Assembly (NCBI GenBank): GCA_030018495.1
Contig: JASEFS010000013.1
Span: 31,979-95,978, forward strand
Length of the DNA stretch: 64,000 nucleotides
Direction of reading: 5' to 3'
DNA from: Deltaproteobacteria bacterium
GTDB taxonomy: Bacteria > Desulfobacterota > Desulfobaccia > Desulfobaccales > 0-14-0-80-60-11
Below, in pieces: positions 7,040 to 15,308 of this stretch. Both the position numbers and the translations under genes were made by a program. Under the pieces are notes generated by a model, which made no database searches, was not told the origin of the DNA, and was given only the letters and a program-made list of their open reading frames with translations. Positions within the stretch are counted from its first letter, which is position 1. Every line of letters starts with the position of its first letter.

Positions 7040-9580
7040 TTACGCGAGCATGGCGGAATATCTTTCCGTGTTAAAATACAGTGCTTTGGCCAATTTGATG
7101 AGCTGTTTCGCCAAAGGCGCCGCGCTTGCGTCCCGGTCAGCCCGGGCGACCAGAGCCGGAAACCGGTCCTCCATTAAGGAGAAGAAAAAATTTTGCGATT
7201 CGGTCAATTCCAGGGTAATGGGTATGCGCCGCATCATGGTCAAAAATTTGTTCAGGTTCTGCGCGTTTTTTTCGTTCAAGTGAGCCGACAGTTTTCTGAG
7301 TTGCTGACTGAGAAGGCCCTGTAAGATTCGGGCCCCTTCCCCTGATTCCAGCTTGAAACCCATCAGGGCCGCGTCCTGGATCAATTCCCGCAGTTCGCCG
7401 GAGGTCGCGAACAGCTCGGGTTCAGGCTCCATGGTGCGGAGGATCTGAACCAATTTACGGTTCAGGGAAATCTCGCCTAAAGCCCGATAGAGGCGCGGCA
7501 CCGGCAGTCCTTCGTGCGCCATGGCCTTGAGCAGGGGCTTTGCTTCATTGAAGTGATGCGCCACAGCCGCCACTGCTTCTTCGTGGTTGGGCAACAGCAA
7601 GTCCCTAAAGACGCTCTCTTTTTCCTCCTGGAAGACGTCGTGCACGGTGAGATAATCTTCTCCCAGGCGCTTGGCCATCAGGGAAATGAGGTCCTCCGGC
7701 GCGGCTTCCAAGACGGCAAAGAGTTCTCGCTGCAGCGCCTTGAATTCCGCGGGATCGGGGTCGCGTAGCACCTGGGTGCGATATAGATAACTCCCCAAAT
7801 ATGCCGTGAAAAAGGCCAAATTGCGGACTGCCAGAGTAATTCCGGAAGTGATGCGCAGGCGCCCGGCGGCAAAATCAATGGAGGCTTGGGTATGCACCTG
7901 GTGCTCCAGGGCTTCCACCTTAAAATGGTATACCCGGGCCAGGCACTGGCGCTCCCGGTTCTTCAGCAAGGAAATGACCCAGTGGTTGACGATCTTTGCA
8001 AAATCAACTATGGCCGGTTTGATGTGCCGCTCATAAATCTGGCGGCCGTTGCCTTCGGCGGGGTTATTGCTCACCGCCGGCTCCAGTTGCTCGAGAAAAG
8101 CCGGCTCCAGAGGCTCCTTGCTGAAATATTGGCCGAGCTGCAGGGCGCGGGCCGCGTATTTCAGTACCTGCAAGGTTTCCAGGCCGGCCAGATCGGCGAA
8201 AAACCAGCCGCAGCTGGTGTACATCAACAGCGCGTGGCGCTGCATCTCCAGGAGCCTTAAGGCCGCCACCCAATCCTCCCGGGCCAACCCCGGCCTGCCC
8301 TCCCGGGCGAAGAATTTTTCCATAACCTCAATCTGGCGGTTAAGAATTACCTCGATATAAGAGTTGCGCGCCGCCCAGGGATCGCGGAAATATTTTTCAC
8401 CTGCCTGAGTGAATATTTCGGCCAAACGCTTGCTTAAAAAATCGAAGGATTGTTTAAGCGGGGCCCGCCATTTTTGCTGCCATTCAGGCGGCCCGCCGGT
8501 GGAGCAGCCGCAATCCTCCCGCCAGCGGCCCACGCCGTGAGCGCAGCTCCAGGAACTGCCTTCGCCCCGGTCCCCCAAGGCCAGCTCCACCATCAGCCGG
8601 GGCGGCGCCGCTTCCAGAAAGGCCGCATAGTTGGTGACCGCGAACCCTTTCTGCGGCACGGCATGGACCAGGGCGTGGGCCAGGGACAGTTCCCCGAATT
8701 TTTTGTGGTGCCCGTAATTCTCCCCGTCTGTAGCCACATGCATAAGCTGCGGGCGCTTTTTTTCCGTCGAGAAAGGCTCTGTCAGCCGCGCCGCCAGCAG
8801 GTAGCTGTCTTTGATCAACTCCCCGAAACTGATCTGAGCAGCCACTTCTCCATTGTAAAAAAACACATCGATATAATTGCGCTTATCCGGGTCGCCTGAC
8901 ATATCAGGGATAAAGCAGCGGTAGGGCTGAGTGGTGTCCAGGGTGTGGGCCTGCACCGCCTCCCAGCTCCCTCCGGTGAGAGGGCGCACTCGCTTGGCTT
9001 GCTGAGGGGCCAAAATTACAAATTTCATCCCGTGGTCCACCAGGGAAGCCAGGGTAGGATAATTCACTGCGGTTTCCGGCAGCCACATGGCTTCGGCCGG
9101 CCGGCCGAAACGGTGCTCGAAGTCCTGAAGCCCCCAGATTATTTGAGTTTCCCGGTCCCGGGGCGAGAGCAGGGGCAAAATGGCGTGGTTGTATGCTTGG
9201 GCGATGGCGTTGCCGTGCCCCAAGCGAAACAGGCTGCGCCGGTCCGCATCCAGAATCCGTTGATAAGTCAGGGGCGCGTGCGTTTGAAGCCAGGACATCA
9301 AGGTGGGACCGAAGTTAAAGCTTATAAATTCGTAATTATTGACGATATCGAGAATATGAGCGGAGCCGTCGTAAATGCGGGCGCAACTGTTGGGAGTATA
9401 GCACTCAGCCGCGATGCGCGTGTTCCAATCATGGAAAGGCTGGGCGCTGGGCTCGGTTTCAATCTCCTCGATCCAGGGATTCTCCCTCGGCGGCTGGTAA
9501 AAATGGCCGTGGATCACCACATACCCCTTCGGTCCTGTCAGCGCCGCCACCTGGTCCACGTCAACCTCCCGGTCAAGCAA
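7040..9580 (-). CDS. Glycoside hydrolase family 57 protein with DUF3536
   Basis: An 846-residue protein. The N-terminal GH57 barrel shows HGHFYQPPRENPW (near residue 25), WLPETAVNYPTLASLVDHG (near 170) carrying the likely nucleophile Glu, and ATDGENYGHH (near 290) with the candidate acid Asp. The C-terminal half fits DUF3536, which accompanies this GH57 subgroup. GH57 enzymes act on alpha-glucans (amylases, branching enzymes, amylopullulanases). The start is TTG at 9580: GGTGGAG lies just upstream and an in-frame stop precedes it. With malQ and a GH13 enzyme elsewhere in the window, glycogen turnover is the likely setting; exact activity is not assignable. Confidence 0.92.
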   Translation of the reverse strand: MLDREVDVDQVAALTGPKGYVVIHGHFYQPPRENPWIEEIETEPSAQPFHDWNTRIAAECYTPNSCARIYDGSAHILDIVNNYEFISFNFGPTLMSWLQTHAPLTYQRILDADRRSLFRLGHGNAIAQAYNHAILPLLSPRDRETQIIWGLQDFEHRFGRPAEAMWLPETAVNYPTLASLVDHGMKFVILAPQQAKRVRPLTGGSWEAVQAHTLDTTQPYRCFIPDMSGDPDKRNYIDVFFYNGEVAAQISFGELIKDSYLLAARLTEPFSTEKKRPQLMHVATDGENYGHHKKFGELSLAHALVHAVPQKGFAVTNYAAFLEAAPPRLMVELALGDRGEGSSWSCAHGVGRWREDCGCSTGGPPEWQQKWRAPLKQSFDFLSKRLAEIFTQAGEKYFRDPWAARNSYIEVILNRQIEVMEKFFAREGRPGLAREDWVAALRLLEMQRHALLMYTSCGWFFADLAGLETLQVLKYAARALQLGQYFSKEPLEPAFLEQLEPAVSNNPAEGNGRQIYERHIKPAIVDFAKIVNHWVISLLKNRERQCLARVYHFKVEALEHQVHTQASIDFAAGRLRITSGITLAVRNLAFFTAYLGSYLYRTQVLRDPDPAEFKALQRELFAVLEAAPEDLISLMAKRLGEDYLTVHDVFQEEKESVFRDLLLPNHEEAVAAVAHHFNEAKPLLKAMAHEGLPVPRLYRALGEISLNRKLVQILRTMEPEPELFATSGELRELIQDAALMGFKLESGEGARILQGLLSQQLRKLSAHLNEKNAQNLNKFLTMMRRIPITLELTESQNFFFSLMEDRFPALVARADRDASAAPLAKQLIKLAKALYFNTERYSAMLA

Positions 9581-9691
9581 GATTCTCCACCCGATCCGGG
9601 CTCATGATAATGCCACCCTCCATCCCTGTCAACCTGGATGCCGGCAACGAACGATGCAACAAAAATCGCCGGAAAAAAAATCTCCCGCTAG

Positions 9692-9719
9692 TTGACAAAA
9701 GCAGTTAATAAAATAAACT
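9692..9719 (+). promoter_or_regulatory. Candidate sigma-70 promoter for rplU-rpmA-obgE
   Basis: A perfect -35 hexamer TTGACA (9692-9697), a 16-bp spacer and TAAACT (9714-9719, four of six matches to TATAAT). It is 38 bp upstream of the rplU start in an AT-rich stretch, between the divergent GH57 gene and rplU. Confidence 0.6.
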
Positions 9720-9756
9720 TAACAGGTTCAAAGTCAATTTAGTTGAGGAGAATGCT

Positions 9757-10068
9757 TTGTTTGCCATCATCCAAACCGGTGGGAAGCAGTATCGGGTCTC
9801 TCCCGGTGATGTCCTGCGAGTGGAAAGGCTGCCCGGCGAGCGCGGCGATGAAGTGTCCCTGACGCAAGTACTGATGGTAGCCGGCGATGATGAAATACAA
9901 GTGGGCCGGCCCTGGCTGGAAGGCGCCGCGGTGAAAGGCGAAATCCTCAGGCAGGGCAAAGCCAAGAAAATTATCGTCTTTAAAAAGAAACGGCGCAAGA
10001 AATATCGCCGCAAGCAGGGCCACCGGCAGCTCTATACCGCTTTGCAGGTCAAGGAAATTATTGTATAA
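9757..10068 (+). CDS. rplU: 50S ribosomal protein L21
   Basis: A 103-residue ribosomal protein of the large subunit that binds 23S rRNA. FAIIQTGGKQYRVSPGDVLRV at the N-terminus and the basic KKRRKKYRRKQGHRQ segment near residue 80 are diagnostic. The start must be TTG at 9757: GAGGAG lies at good spacing, and the ATG at 9752 is out of frame. First gene of the conserved rplU-rpmA-obgE cluster. Confidence 0.97.
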   Translation: MFAIIQTGGKQYRVSPGDVLRVERLPGERGDEVSLTQVLMVAGDDEIQVGRPWLEGAAVKGEILRQGKAKKIIVFKKKRRKKYRRKQGHRQLYTALQVKEIIV

Positions 10069-10119
10069 AAGTACAAAAGGCGGCGCAGTTCCGGCCGTCT
10101 GACACAAGGAAGAAACACC

Positions 10120-10377
10120 ATGGCACACAAAAAAGCTGGCGGCAGTTCACGCAACGGCCGGGACAGCGCAGGCAAACGCCGGGGCGTTAAACGCTTCGCC
10201 GGCCAGGAAGTAAAGGCTGGCAGCATCCTGGTGCGCCAGTGCGGCACCAGGCTCCATCCCGGCACCAATGTTGGGCTGGGCAAGGATTTCACCCTGTTCG
10301 CCAAAGTCGACGGGGTGGTGGCCTTTGAAGCCTTCGGCAAAAACAAGAAGAGAGTCAGCGTTTATCCCATCGCTTGA
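10120..10377 (+). CDS. rpmA: 50S ribosomal protein L27
   Basis: An 85-residue protein with the family N-terminus [20 protein letters not shown], whose basic tail reaches the peptidyl transferase centre. The central [20 protein letters not shown] motif is intact. It starts directly with MAHKK, so there is no Firmicute-type cleavable extension. AAGGAAG precedes the ATG. Its stop overlaps the obgE start. Confidence 0.97.
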   Translation: MAHKKAGGSSRNGRDSAGKRRGVKRFAGQEVKAGSILVRQCGTRLHPGTNVGLGKDFTLFAKVDGVVAFEAFGKNKKRVSVYPIA

Positions 10378-11417
10378 GAGCCTTTCCTGACGAGGCCGAA
10401 ATCACCGTCCGGGGCGGGCACGGCGGCGCCGGTTGTGTCAGCTTCCATCGGGCCCGCTTCCAGCCCCGGGGCCGTCCTGACGGCGGCAACGGCGGCGCCG
10501 GCGGCGATGTCATCCTGGAAGCCTCCGAACATACCCGCACTCTCGCCTATTTTCGCAGACGCCGCCTCTTTCAGGCCGACCGCGGCCAGCCCGGGGGCAA
10601 GCAAGACCGCCTGGGCAAGAGCGGCTCCCCTCTCATAGTCATCGTACCTCCGGGGACCCTGGTGCATGATGCTGATTCCGGGAACTTTCTCGGCGAACTC
10701 CTGTCGCCCGGCGACCGCTTAGTAGTGGCCAGGGGCGGCCGGGGCGGCAAGGGCAACGCTCATTTCACCTCCTCCCGCCTGAGGTCGCCGCGTTTCGCCC
10801 AACCCGGTGAGCCGGGCGAAGAACGCCGCCTGCGCCTGGAACTCCAGGTCCTGGCGGATGTGGGGCTCATCGGCGCCCCCAACGCCGGCAAAACCTCCCT
10901 GCTGCGCGCCTTGACCGCGTCTTCAGCCCGGGTGGACGTCTTTCCCTTCACCACCTTGACGCCGCAATTGGGCGTCCTGCAAACCGATCCCGCCCTGGCG
11001 GCGAAACCCATCATCCTGGCGGAAATTCCCGGCCTCATTCCCGATGCCCATAAAGGCAAAGGCCTGGGTCTGCGATTCCTGCGCCACCTCAGGCGCACCC
11101 GACTGCTGGTGCAGGTGATCGATATCAGCCGGATCGAGCCGGAAAATCCTTTAGGGCCTATGGAAGAACTGGAGAGGGAAATGCGGGCTTTTGATCCCCG
11201 ATTGCTCTTAAGACCCCGCCTCATCGCGCTGAACAAAATCGATCTGATTTCCCCGGAATTCCCCCTGGAGCAAGTGATGCAGGAGTACCGCCGCGCCGGC
11301 CCGGTTTTTCCGGTGTCAGCCGCTACCGGGGAAGGCCTGGTCCCGTTGCGCCAAGCCGTATTGGAGGAAATAGCCCGACTGGGGGACGACAAGGAGCCGG
11401 AGCAAGCCTTGGAATGA
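10374..11417 (+). CDS. obgE: Obg family GTPase
   Basis: A 347-residue GTPase linked to 50S ribosome assembly and stringent response. The glycine-rich Obg fold occupies residues 1-155 ([20 protein letters not shown]), followed by the G domain: G1 [11 protein letters not shown] (about 162-172), G3 in [13 protein letters not shown] with Glu in place of the usual Asp-x-x-Gly Asp, and G4 LNKIDLI. The start is TTG at 10374, overlapping the rpmA stop as TTGA with no separate ribosome binding site, so it is probably translated by coupling. The Glu in the G3 motif is a small departure from the consensus. The C-terminal region is short. Confidence 0.95.
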   Translation: MRAFPDEAEITVRGGHGGAGCVSFHRARFQPRGRPDGGNGGAGGDVILEASEHTRTLAYFRRRRLFQADRGQPGGKQDRLGKSGSPLIVIVPPGTLVHDADSGNFLGELLSPGDRLVVARGGRGGKGNAHFTSSRLRSPRFAQPGEPGEERRLRLELQVLADVGLIGAPNAGKTSLLRALTASSARVDVFPFTTLTPQLGVLQTDPALAAKPIILAEIPGLIPDAHKGKGLGLRFLRHLRRTRLLVQVIDISRIEPENPLGPMEELEREMRAFDPRLLLRPRLIALNKIDLISPEFPLEQVMQEYRRAGPVFPVSAATGEGLVPLRQAVLEEIARLGDDKEPEQALE

Positions 11418-11494
11418 AAGGCCGCCGCGACTGCTCAAGTTTATTTCGCACTTGGAAGGGAATGAAAGCGCGTCAAGTCTGAGCTATTTTAGCC

Positions 11495-11538
11495 CTGACA
11501 TTTTCTTTAAAATGGAGGTATAATCGGGAAAATACCTC
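11495..11538 (+). promoter_or_regulatory. proB promoter with palindrome over the -10 box
   Basis: CTGACA (11495-11500), an 18-bp spacer and a perfect TATAAT (11519-11524), about 28 bp before the proB start. The -10 box lies within an inverted repeat, GAGGTAT at 11515-11521 and ATACCTC at 11532-11538. It could be an operator or a 5' hairpin in the short leader. The promoter call is good; regulation is inference. Confidence 0.6.
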
Positions 11539-11551
11539 TGAATTCAAGACA

Positions 11552-12691
11552 ATGGACGCCTCACGTTTAGATTATCTCAGCAAGGCCCGCCGCATCGTCC
11601 TCAAACTGGGGAGCGCCGTGCTTACCGCGGCATACGGCTTGAACCATCTTCTCATACAGCGCCTGGTGGCCGAAATCGCCGCGCTGCGCCAAAACGACCG
11701 TCAGTTTGTCTTGGTCTCGTCCGGCGCGGTGGCCGCGGGGGTTCATAAGCTTAAGCTCAGTGAAAAGCCCCAAGGCATCCCCCAGCAGCAGGCCGTGGCC
11801 GCAGCCGGTCAGAGCAGCCTGATGTACACCTATGAGGAAGCCTTTGCCGTCCACGCCGTCAAGGTGGCCCAGATTCTCCTCAGCCATGACGACCTGGCGG
11901 CCAGAAGCCGCTTCCTTAACGCCCGCAACACCATCTTCACCCTGCTTCAATGGGGGGTTTTGCCCATCATCAACGAAAACGACACCGTGGCCACGGAGGA
12001 GCTGAAATTCGGGGACAACGACAACCTGGCCGCGTTGATTTGCAACCTGGTGGAGGCCGACCTGCTCATCCTCCTGACCAACACCGACGGCCTTTACGCC
12101 CGGGACCCCAGGGAAGACCCGGACGCCCCGCTTCTTTCCGTGGTGGAAACCACCGACCCGAAACTGCACAAAGTGGCGGGCAAACGCCCCAACGCCTTGG
12201 GGCGGGGCGGCATGCTGAGCAAAATTCAGGCCGTCCGCAAGGCCGGAGCCATCGGCATCCCCAGCGTTATTGCCAACGGCCTTACGGCGGGAATTTTGGA
12301 GGCGGTCTTCTCAGGCCGGGAAGTGGGCACCCTGTGCCTGCCCCAAGCCCAGAAACTCAAGAGCCGGCAATATTGGCTGGCGTACAATGTCAACCCGGAA
12401 GGGGCCATCCTGGTGGACACCGGCGCCCGGGAGGCCCTGGTGCGCCAAGGCAAAAGCCTTCTGCCCGCGGGCGTCCTCGAGGTCTTCGGGGGCTTCCGCA
12501 AGGGTGCGCCCGTCAGCCTCATGGACCCGGACGGCCAAACCTTCGCGGTGGGCCTGAGCAACTACTCCAGCCGGGACATCAACCGCATTAAGGGCAAAAA
12601 GACTCAGGAAATCGCCCAGTCCCTGGGCCACAAGGACTACGACGAAGTCATTCACCGGGACAACCTGGTGGTTTTTCCGGAGTTTGGGTAG
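11552..12691 (+). CDS. proB: Glutamate 5-kinase
   Basis: A 379-residue protein: an amino-acid kinase domain (residues about 10-260) and a C-terminal PUA domain, as in E. coli ProB. It phosphorylates L-glutamate with ATP in the first step of proline synthesis. Visible motifs are RRIVLKLGSAVLT, LVSSGAVAAG, INENDTVATEEL, GDNDNLAALI and GRGGMLSKIQA; the PUA part carries GFRKGAPVSL near residue 315. The ATG lacks a clear ribosome binding site and the leader is very short. The usual partner proA lies 1.3 kb downstream, separated by toxin-antitoxin-like genes. Confidence 0.97.
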   Translation: MDASRLDYLSKARRIVLKLGSAVLTAAYGLNHLLIQRLVAEIAALRQNDRQFVLVSSGAVAAGVHKLKLSEKPQGIPQQQAVAAAGQSSLMYTYEEAFAVHAVKVAQILLSHDDLAARSRFLNARNTIFTLLQWGVLPIINENDTVATEELKFGDNDNLAALICNLVEADLLILLTNTDGLYARDPREDPDAPLLSVVETTDPKLHKVAGKRPNALGRGGMLSKIQAVRKAGAIGIPSVIANGLTAGILEAVFSGREVGTLCLPQAQKLKSRQYWLAYNVNPEGAILVDTGAREALVRQGKSLLPAGVLEVFGGFRKGAPVSLMDPDGQTFAVGLSNYSSRDINRIKGKKTQEIAQSLGHKDYDEVIHRDNLVVFPEFG

Positions 12692-12815
12692 GGGCGTCAA
12701 TGGCGGGGGGATTAAAGGATTTTTGGGGAGGGTGCTAAGGGTCGCGGACCTTTACCCCCTCCCCCAAACCCCCACCCCCAATCCCATAAACGGTCGATAG
12801 CATATATGATGGATA

Positions 12816-12836
12816 GCACGGGCATCCTGCCCGTGC
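12816..12836. repeat. Dispersed palindrome, family A
   Basis: GCACGGGCA / TGCCCGTGC, a 9-bp perfect stem with a TCC loop. Its right part, CATCCTGCCCGTGC (12823-12836), recurs exactly at 13315-13328, so a 14-bp direct repeat brackets the DUF4160-DUF2442 pair. A C-rich tract (CCCTCCCCCAAACCCCCACC) lies just before at about 12756-12775. Confidence 0.75.
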
Positions 12837-12854
12837 AGAACCGGAAATTACTCA

Positions 12855-13088
12855 ATGCCCACCATTCTCCGCATTCAGGGTTACCGGTTTTTCTTTTTCA
12901 GTAACGAGGGCTTCGAAAAGCCTCATATCCATGTGGAATCTGGAGATAACTACGCCAAATTCTGGCTGAACCCGGTGGCCTTGGCTTCTTCCTTCGGATA
13001 TAATTCTTCTGAAATCACCCGCTTAAGAAAATTGGCAGAAAAACACGAAAAACTTTTCTTGGAGAAGTGGCATGAGTACTTTGCCTAA
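12855..13088 (+). CDS. DUF4160 domain protein
   Basis: A 77-residue protein with the DUF4160 pattern: MPTILRIQGYRFFFFSNEG, then KPHIHVESGDNYAKFWL, and a C-terminal EITRLRKLAEKHEKLFLEKW helix. DUF4160 genes are typically found directly upstream of DUF2442 genes, and the pair is considered toxin-antitoxin-like although the activity is not established. The stop overlaps the start of the DUF2442 gene by 17 bp. No strong ribosome binding site is visible. It lies inside the region that separates proB from proA. Confidence 0.88.
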   Translation: MPTILRIQGYRFFFFSNEGFEKPHIHVESGDNYAKFWLNPVALASSFGYNSSEITRLRKLAEKHEKLFLEKWHEYFA

Positions 13089-13308
13089 AGCCAAGGTAGT
13101 GTTGATTATGGATGTTTCCTTTGTTGATGATTCCATGCAAGTCAATTTGACCGATGGCCGGGAGATCCGAGTGCCTTTGGAATGGTTCCCCAAACTCAGG
13201 GACGCCGGCCCGGAAGCACGCCGTAACTGGCGCCTGATCGGCAAAGGCATCGGCATCCATTGGCCGGATTTGGACGAGGATTTATCATTGGAAGGACTTT
13301 TAAAATAA
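13072..13308 (+). CDS. DUF2442 domain protein
   Basis: A 78-residue protein matching DUF2442: a short strand (DVSFVDDSMQVNLTDGREI) followed by VPLEWFPKL, RRNWRLIGKGIGIHWPDLDE and a C-terminal DLSLEGLL helix. It overlaps the DUF4160 gene, so the two are translated together. In other genomes the DUF2442 partner is often treated as the antitoxin or DNA-binding member, which is not visible from this sequence. Full length. Confidence 0.9.
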   Translation: MSTLPKAKVVLIMDVSFVDDSMQVNLTDGREIRVPLEWFPKLRDAGPEARRNWRLIGKGIGIHWPDLDEDLSLEGLLK

Positions 13309-13314
13309 TTTCTA

Positions 13315-13352
13315 CATCCTGCCCGTGCCGTAGCCGCAGGCTTCAGCCTGCG
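13315..13352. repeat. 14-bp direct repeat copy plus family A palindrome
   Basis: 13315-13328 repeats 12823-12836 exactly. It is followed at 13335-13352 by a perfect 8-bp stem, CGCAGGCT / AGCCTGCG with a TC loop. These repeats mark both edges of the DUF4160-DUF2442 pair. Confidence 0.7.
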
Positions 13353-13382
13353 CTGTTCATTTTTACATGAGGACAAGTTGCC

Positions 13383-13715
13383 ATGGCCAGCCGCGCCCGT
13401 GATTGGTTCAATCAGGCCCTTCGTGACTTGGAGCAGGCCGAAGATTCCCAAAAAGCCGAGCGTCACGAGTGGGCTTGCTTCGCGGCCCAGCAGGCCGCGG
13501 AAAAAGCGGTGAAAGCTCTGCACCTGCATCATGGGCAGGAGGCCTGGGGCCACATCGTGGCTAGACTGTTACAAGAGCTGCCGGAAGAAATTTCCGTTAC
13601 AGAAAAATTAATCGAAAAGGCGAAAGTGCTGGACAACTTTTACATTCCGGCCCGCTATCCCAACAGTCCCGGACGTCCTGCGCATCGGCTATTTCGGCTC
13701 CTATGCTCGGGGTGA
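13383..13715 (+). pseudogene. HEPN domain protein, 3' end lost by deletion
   Basis: The first 95 or so residues are a normal HEPN domain of the kind paired with minimal nucleotidyltransferases (MNT): WFNQALRDLEQAEDS, HEWACFAAQQAAEKAVKAL, and FYIPARYPNS near the end. After PNSPG the frame enters the coding sequence of the MNT partner in the wrong frame and stops at 13715. A typical family member continues with an acidic segment and a final helix, which are missing. I infer a deletion near 13665 that removed the HEPN tail and the MNT start. The RNase-type Rx4-6H motif seen in active HEPN toxins is not evident. A truncated product may still be made, since the ATG and a GAGG site are intact. Confidence 0.7.
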
Positions 13716-13929
13716 CTGGGGCGTGGGCAGCGACCTGGACGTGATTATTATCGTAGATAAATCAGCTAAGCCCTTTGAAATGCGGGCCAGTGAGTGGGAT
13801 ACCCGGGAAATCCCCGTCCCCACGGATGTCCTGGTTTATACGCAGGAAGAATGGGGCAATCTCCATCAGACCCGAATTTCCATCAGGAAAATAGAACTTG
13901 AAACAATATGGATTTATGGTCAGGGATAA
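13669..13929 (+). pseudogene. MNT-type nucleotidyltransferase, 5'-truncated
   Basis: A reading frame offset by one base from the HEPN gene encodes PDVLRIGYFGSYARGDWG, then VGSDLDVIIIVD. This holds the G-S-x10-D-x-D signature of the polymerase-beta-like MNT fold, and it continues to the stop at 13929. There is no plausible start before the motif: the first in-frame start, GTG at 13723, lies inside it. The catalytic residues survive but the N-terminus is missing. In intact systems the MNT AMPylates and silences the HEPN toxin. Here the two genes appear fused out of frame by one deletion, or a sequencing error could have created the junction. Confidence 0.65.
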
Positions 13930-13976
13930 AGGAATTAATAATTAAGTTCAAACCAAAGTGAAGTTCTGGGGAGTGT

Positions 13977-15233
13977 ATGGATATTGCTAAAAACATCAGA
14001 GAAATATCTTTCGAAGCCAAACAAGCCGCCCGGCCCTTGGGGAGCCTCTCCCGGGCCGTCAAGGACAACGTGCTTTTGCGCATGACGGAGCTCTTGAAGG
14101 AGCGCCAGGCGGAAATCCAGGCGGAGAACGCCAAGGACGTGGACGCGGCCAAAAAGGACGGCCAGGGCGCGGCCTTCATCGACCGGCTCACCCTGTCCGA
14201 CAAGGTCATGGACTCCATGGTCAAGGGGCTCAAGGAAGTGGCCGCGTTGCCCGACCCGGTGGGCGAGGTCACCAAAATGTGGCGCCGGCCCAACGGCCTC
14301 CTGGTGGGCCGGGTGCGCATCCCCCTGGGCGTCATCGGCATCATCTACGAATCCCGCCCCAACGTCACGGTGGACGCCGCGGCCCTGTGCTTGAAGAGCG
14401 GCAACAGCGTCATCCTGAAAGGCGGCAAAGAGGCCATCAACTCCAACCTGGTCCTGGCCAGGGTGATGCAGGAAGCCCTCTGTGAAGCCGGTATCCCCAA
14501 AGGGGCCATTCAGGTCATCCCCTCCGTGGCCCGGGAAGCGACCCTGGAGCTTCTCAAACAGGACGACCTGGTGGACCTGATCATCCCCCGGGGCGGCGAG
14601 GGCCTTATCCGCTTTGTGGCCGAGAACTCCCGCATCCCGGTCCTGAAGCACTATAAAGGCGTCTGCCACATATTTGTGGATGACGGCGCGGACCTGGACC
14701 TGGCCGAAACCGTGTGCTTCAACGCCAAGGTGCAGCGCCCCGGCGTGTGCAACGCCATGGAGACCATGCTGGTGCACGAGGCCGTCGCGCCGGTCTTCCT
14801 GCCCCGCATGCACCACCGCTTTCGGGAAGCCGGGGTGGAACTGCGGGGCTGCCCCCAAACCCAAAAAATCGATCCCAACGTCAAGCCCGCCACCGCGGAA
14901 GACTGGGGCAACGAATTCCTTGACCTCATCCTGGCCGTGAAAGTGGTGCCGGATATGGACGCGGCCATGGAGCATATCGCCCAATACGGCTCCAACCACA
15001 CCGAGGCCATCATCACCAGGGACCTGGACCGGGCGCAGCGGTTCCTTAAGGAAGTGGACTCCTCCTTGGTGCTGGTGAACGCCTCCACCCGCTTCAATGA
15101 TGGCGGCGAACTGGGCCTGGGCGCGGAAATCGGCATCAGCACCAGCAAACTCCACGCCTTCGGCCCCATGGGCCTGGAGGAACTCACCACCACCAAGTTC
15201 ATCGCCTATGGCTCAGGGCAAATCCGGACCTGA
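13977..15233 (+). CDS. proA: Gamma-glutamyl phosphate reductase
   Basis: A 418-residue aldehyde dehydrogenase-superfamily protein. It reduces glutamyl 5-phosphate to glutamate 5-semialdehyde with NADPH, the second step of proline synthesis. [18 protein letters not shown] (near 120), [15 protein letters not shown], and the catalytic-Cys segment [19 protein letters not shown] near residue 255 are intact. GGGGAG precedes the ATG. proB lies upstream beyond the toxin-antitoxin-like genes, and nadD follows after 75 bp that include a C-rich tract. Confidence 0.97.
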   Translation: MDIAKNIREISFEAKQAARPLGSLSRAVKDNVLLRMTELLKERQAEIQAENAKDVDAAKKDGQGAAFIDRLTLSDKVMDSMVKGLKEVAALPDPVGEVTKMWRRPNGLLVGRVRIPLGVIGIIYESRPNVTVDAAALCLKSGNSVILKGGKEAINSNLVLARVMQEALCEAGIPKGAIQVIPSVAREATLELLKQDDLVDLIIPRGGEGLIRFVAENSRIPVLKHYKGVCHIFVDDGADLDLAETVCFNAKVQRPGVCNAMETMLVHEAVAPVFLPRMHHRFREAGVELRGCPQTQKIDPNVKPATAEDWGNEFLDLILAVKVVPDMDAAMEHIAQYGSNHTEAIITRDLDRAQRFLKEVDSSLVLVNASTRFNDGGELGLGAEIGISTSKLHAFGPMGLEELTTTKFIAYGSGQIRT

Positions 15234-15308
15234 GATTGTTTTGAGGACCCCACCCCCAACCCCTTTATCAGTGGGGAGAGGAGTTTTAAGGGTAATAGCG
15301 GGAGGCCT

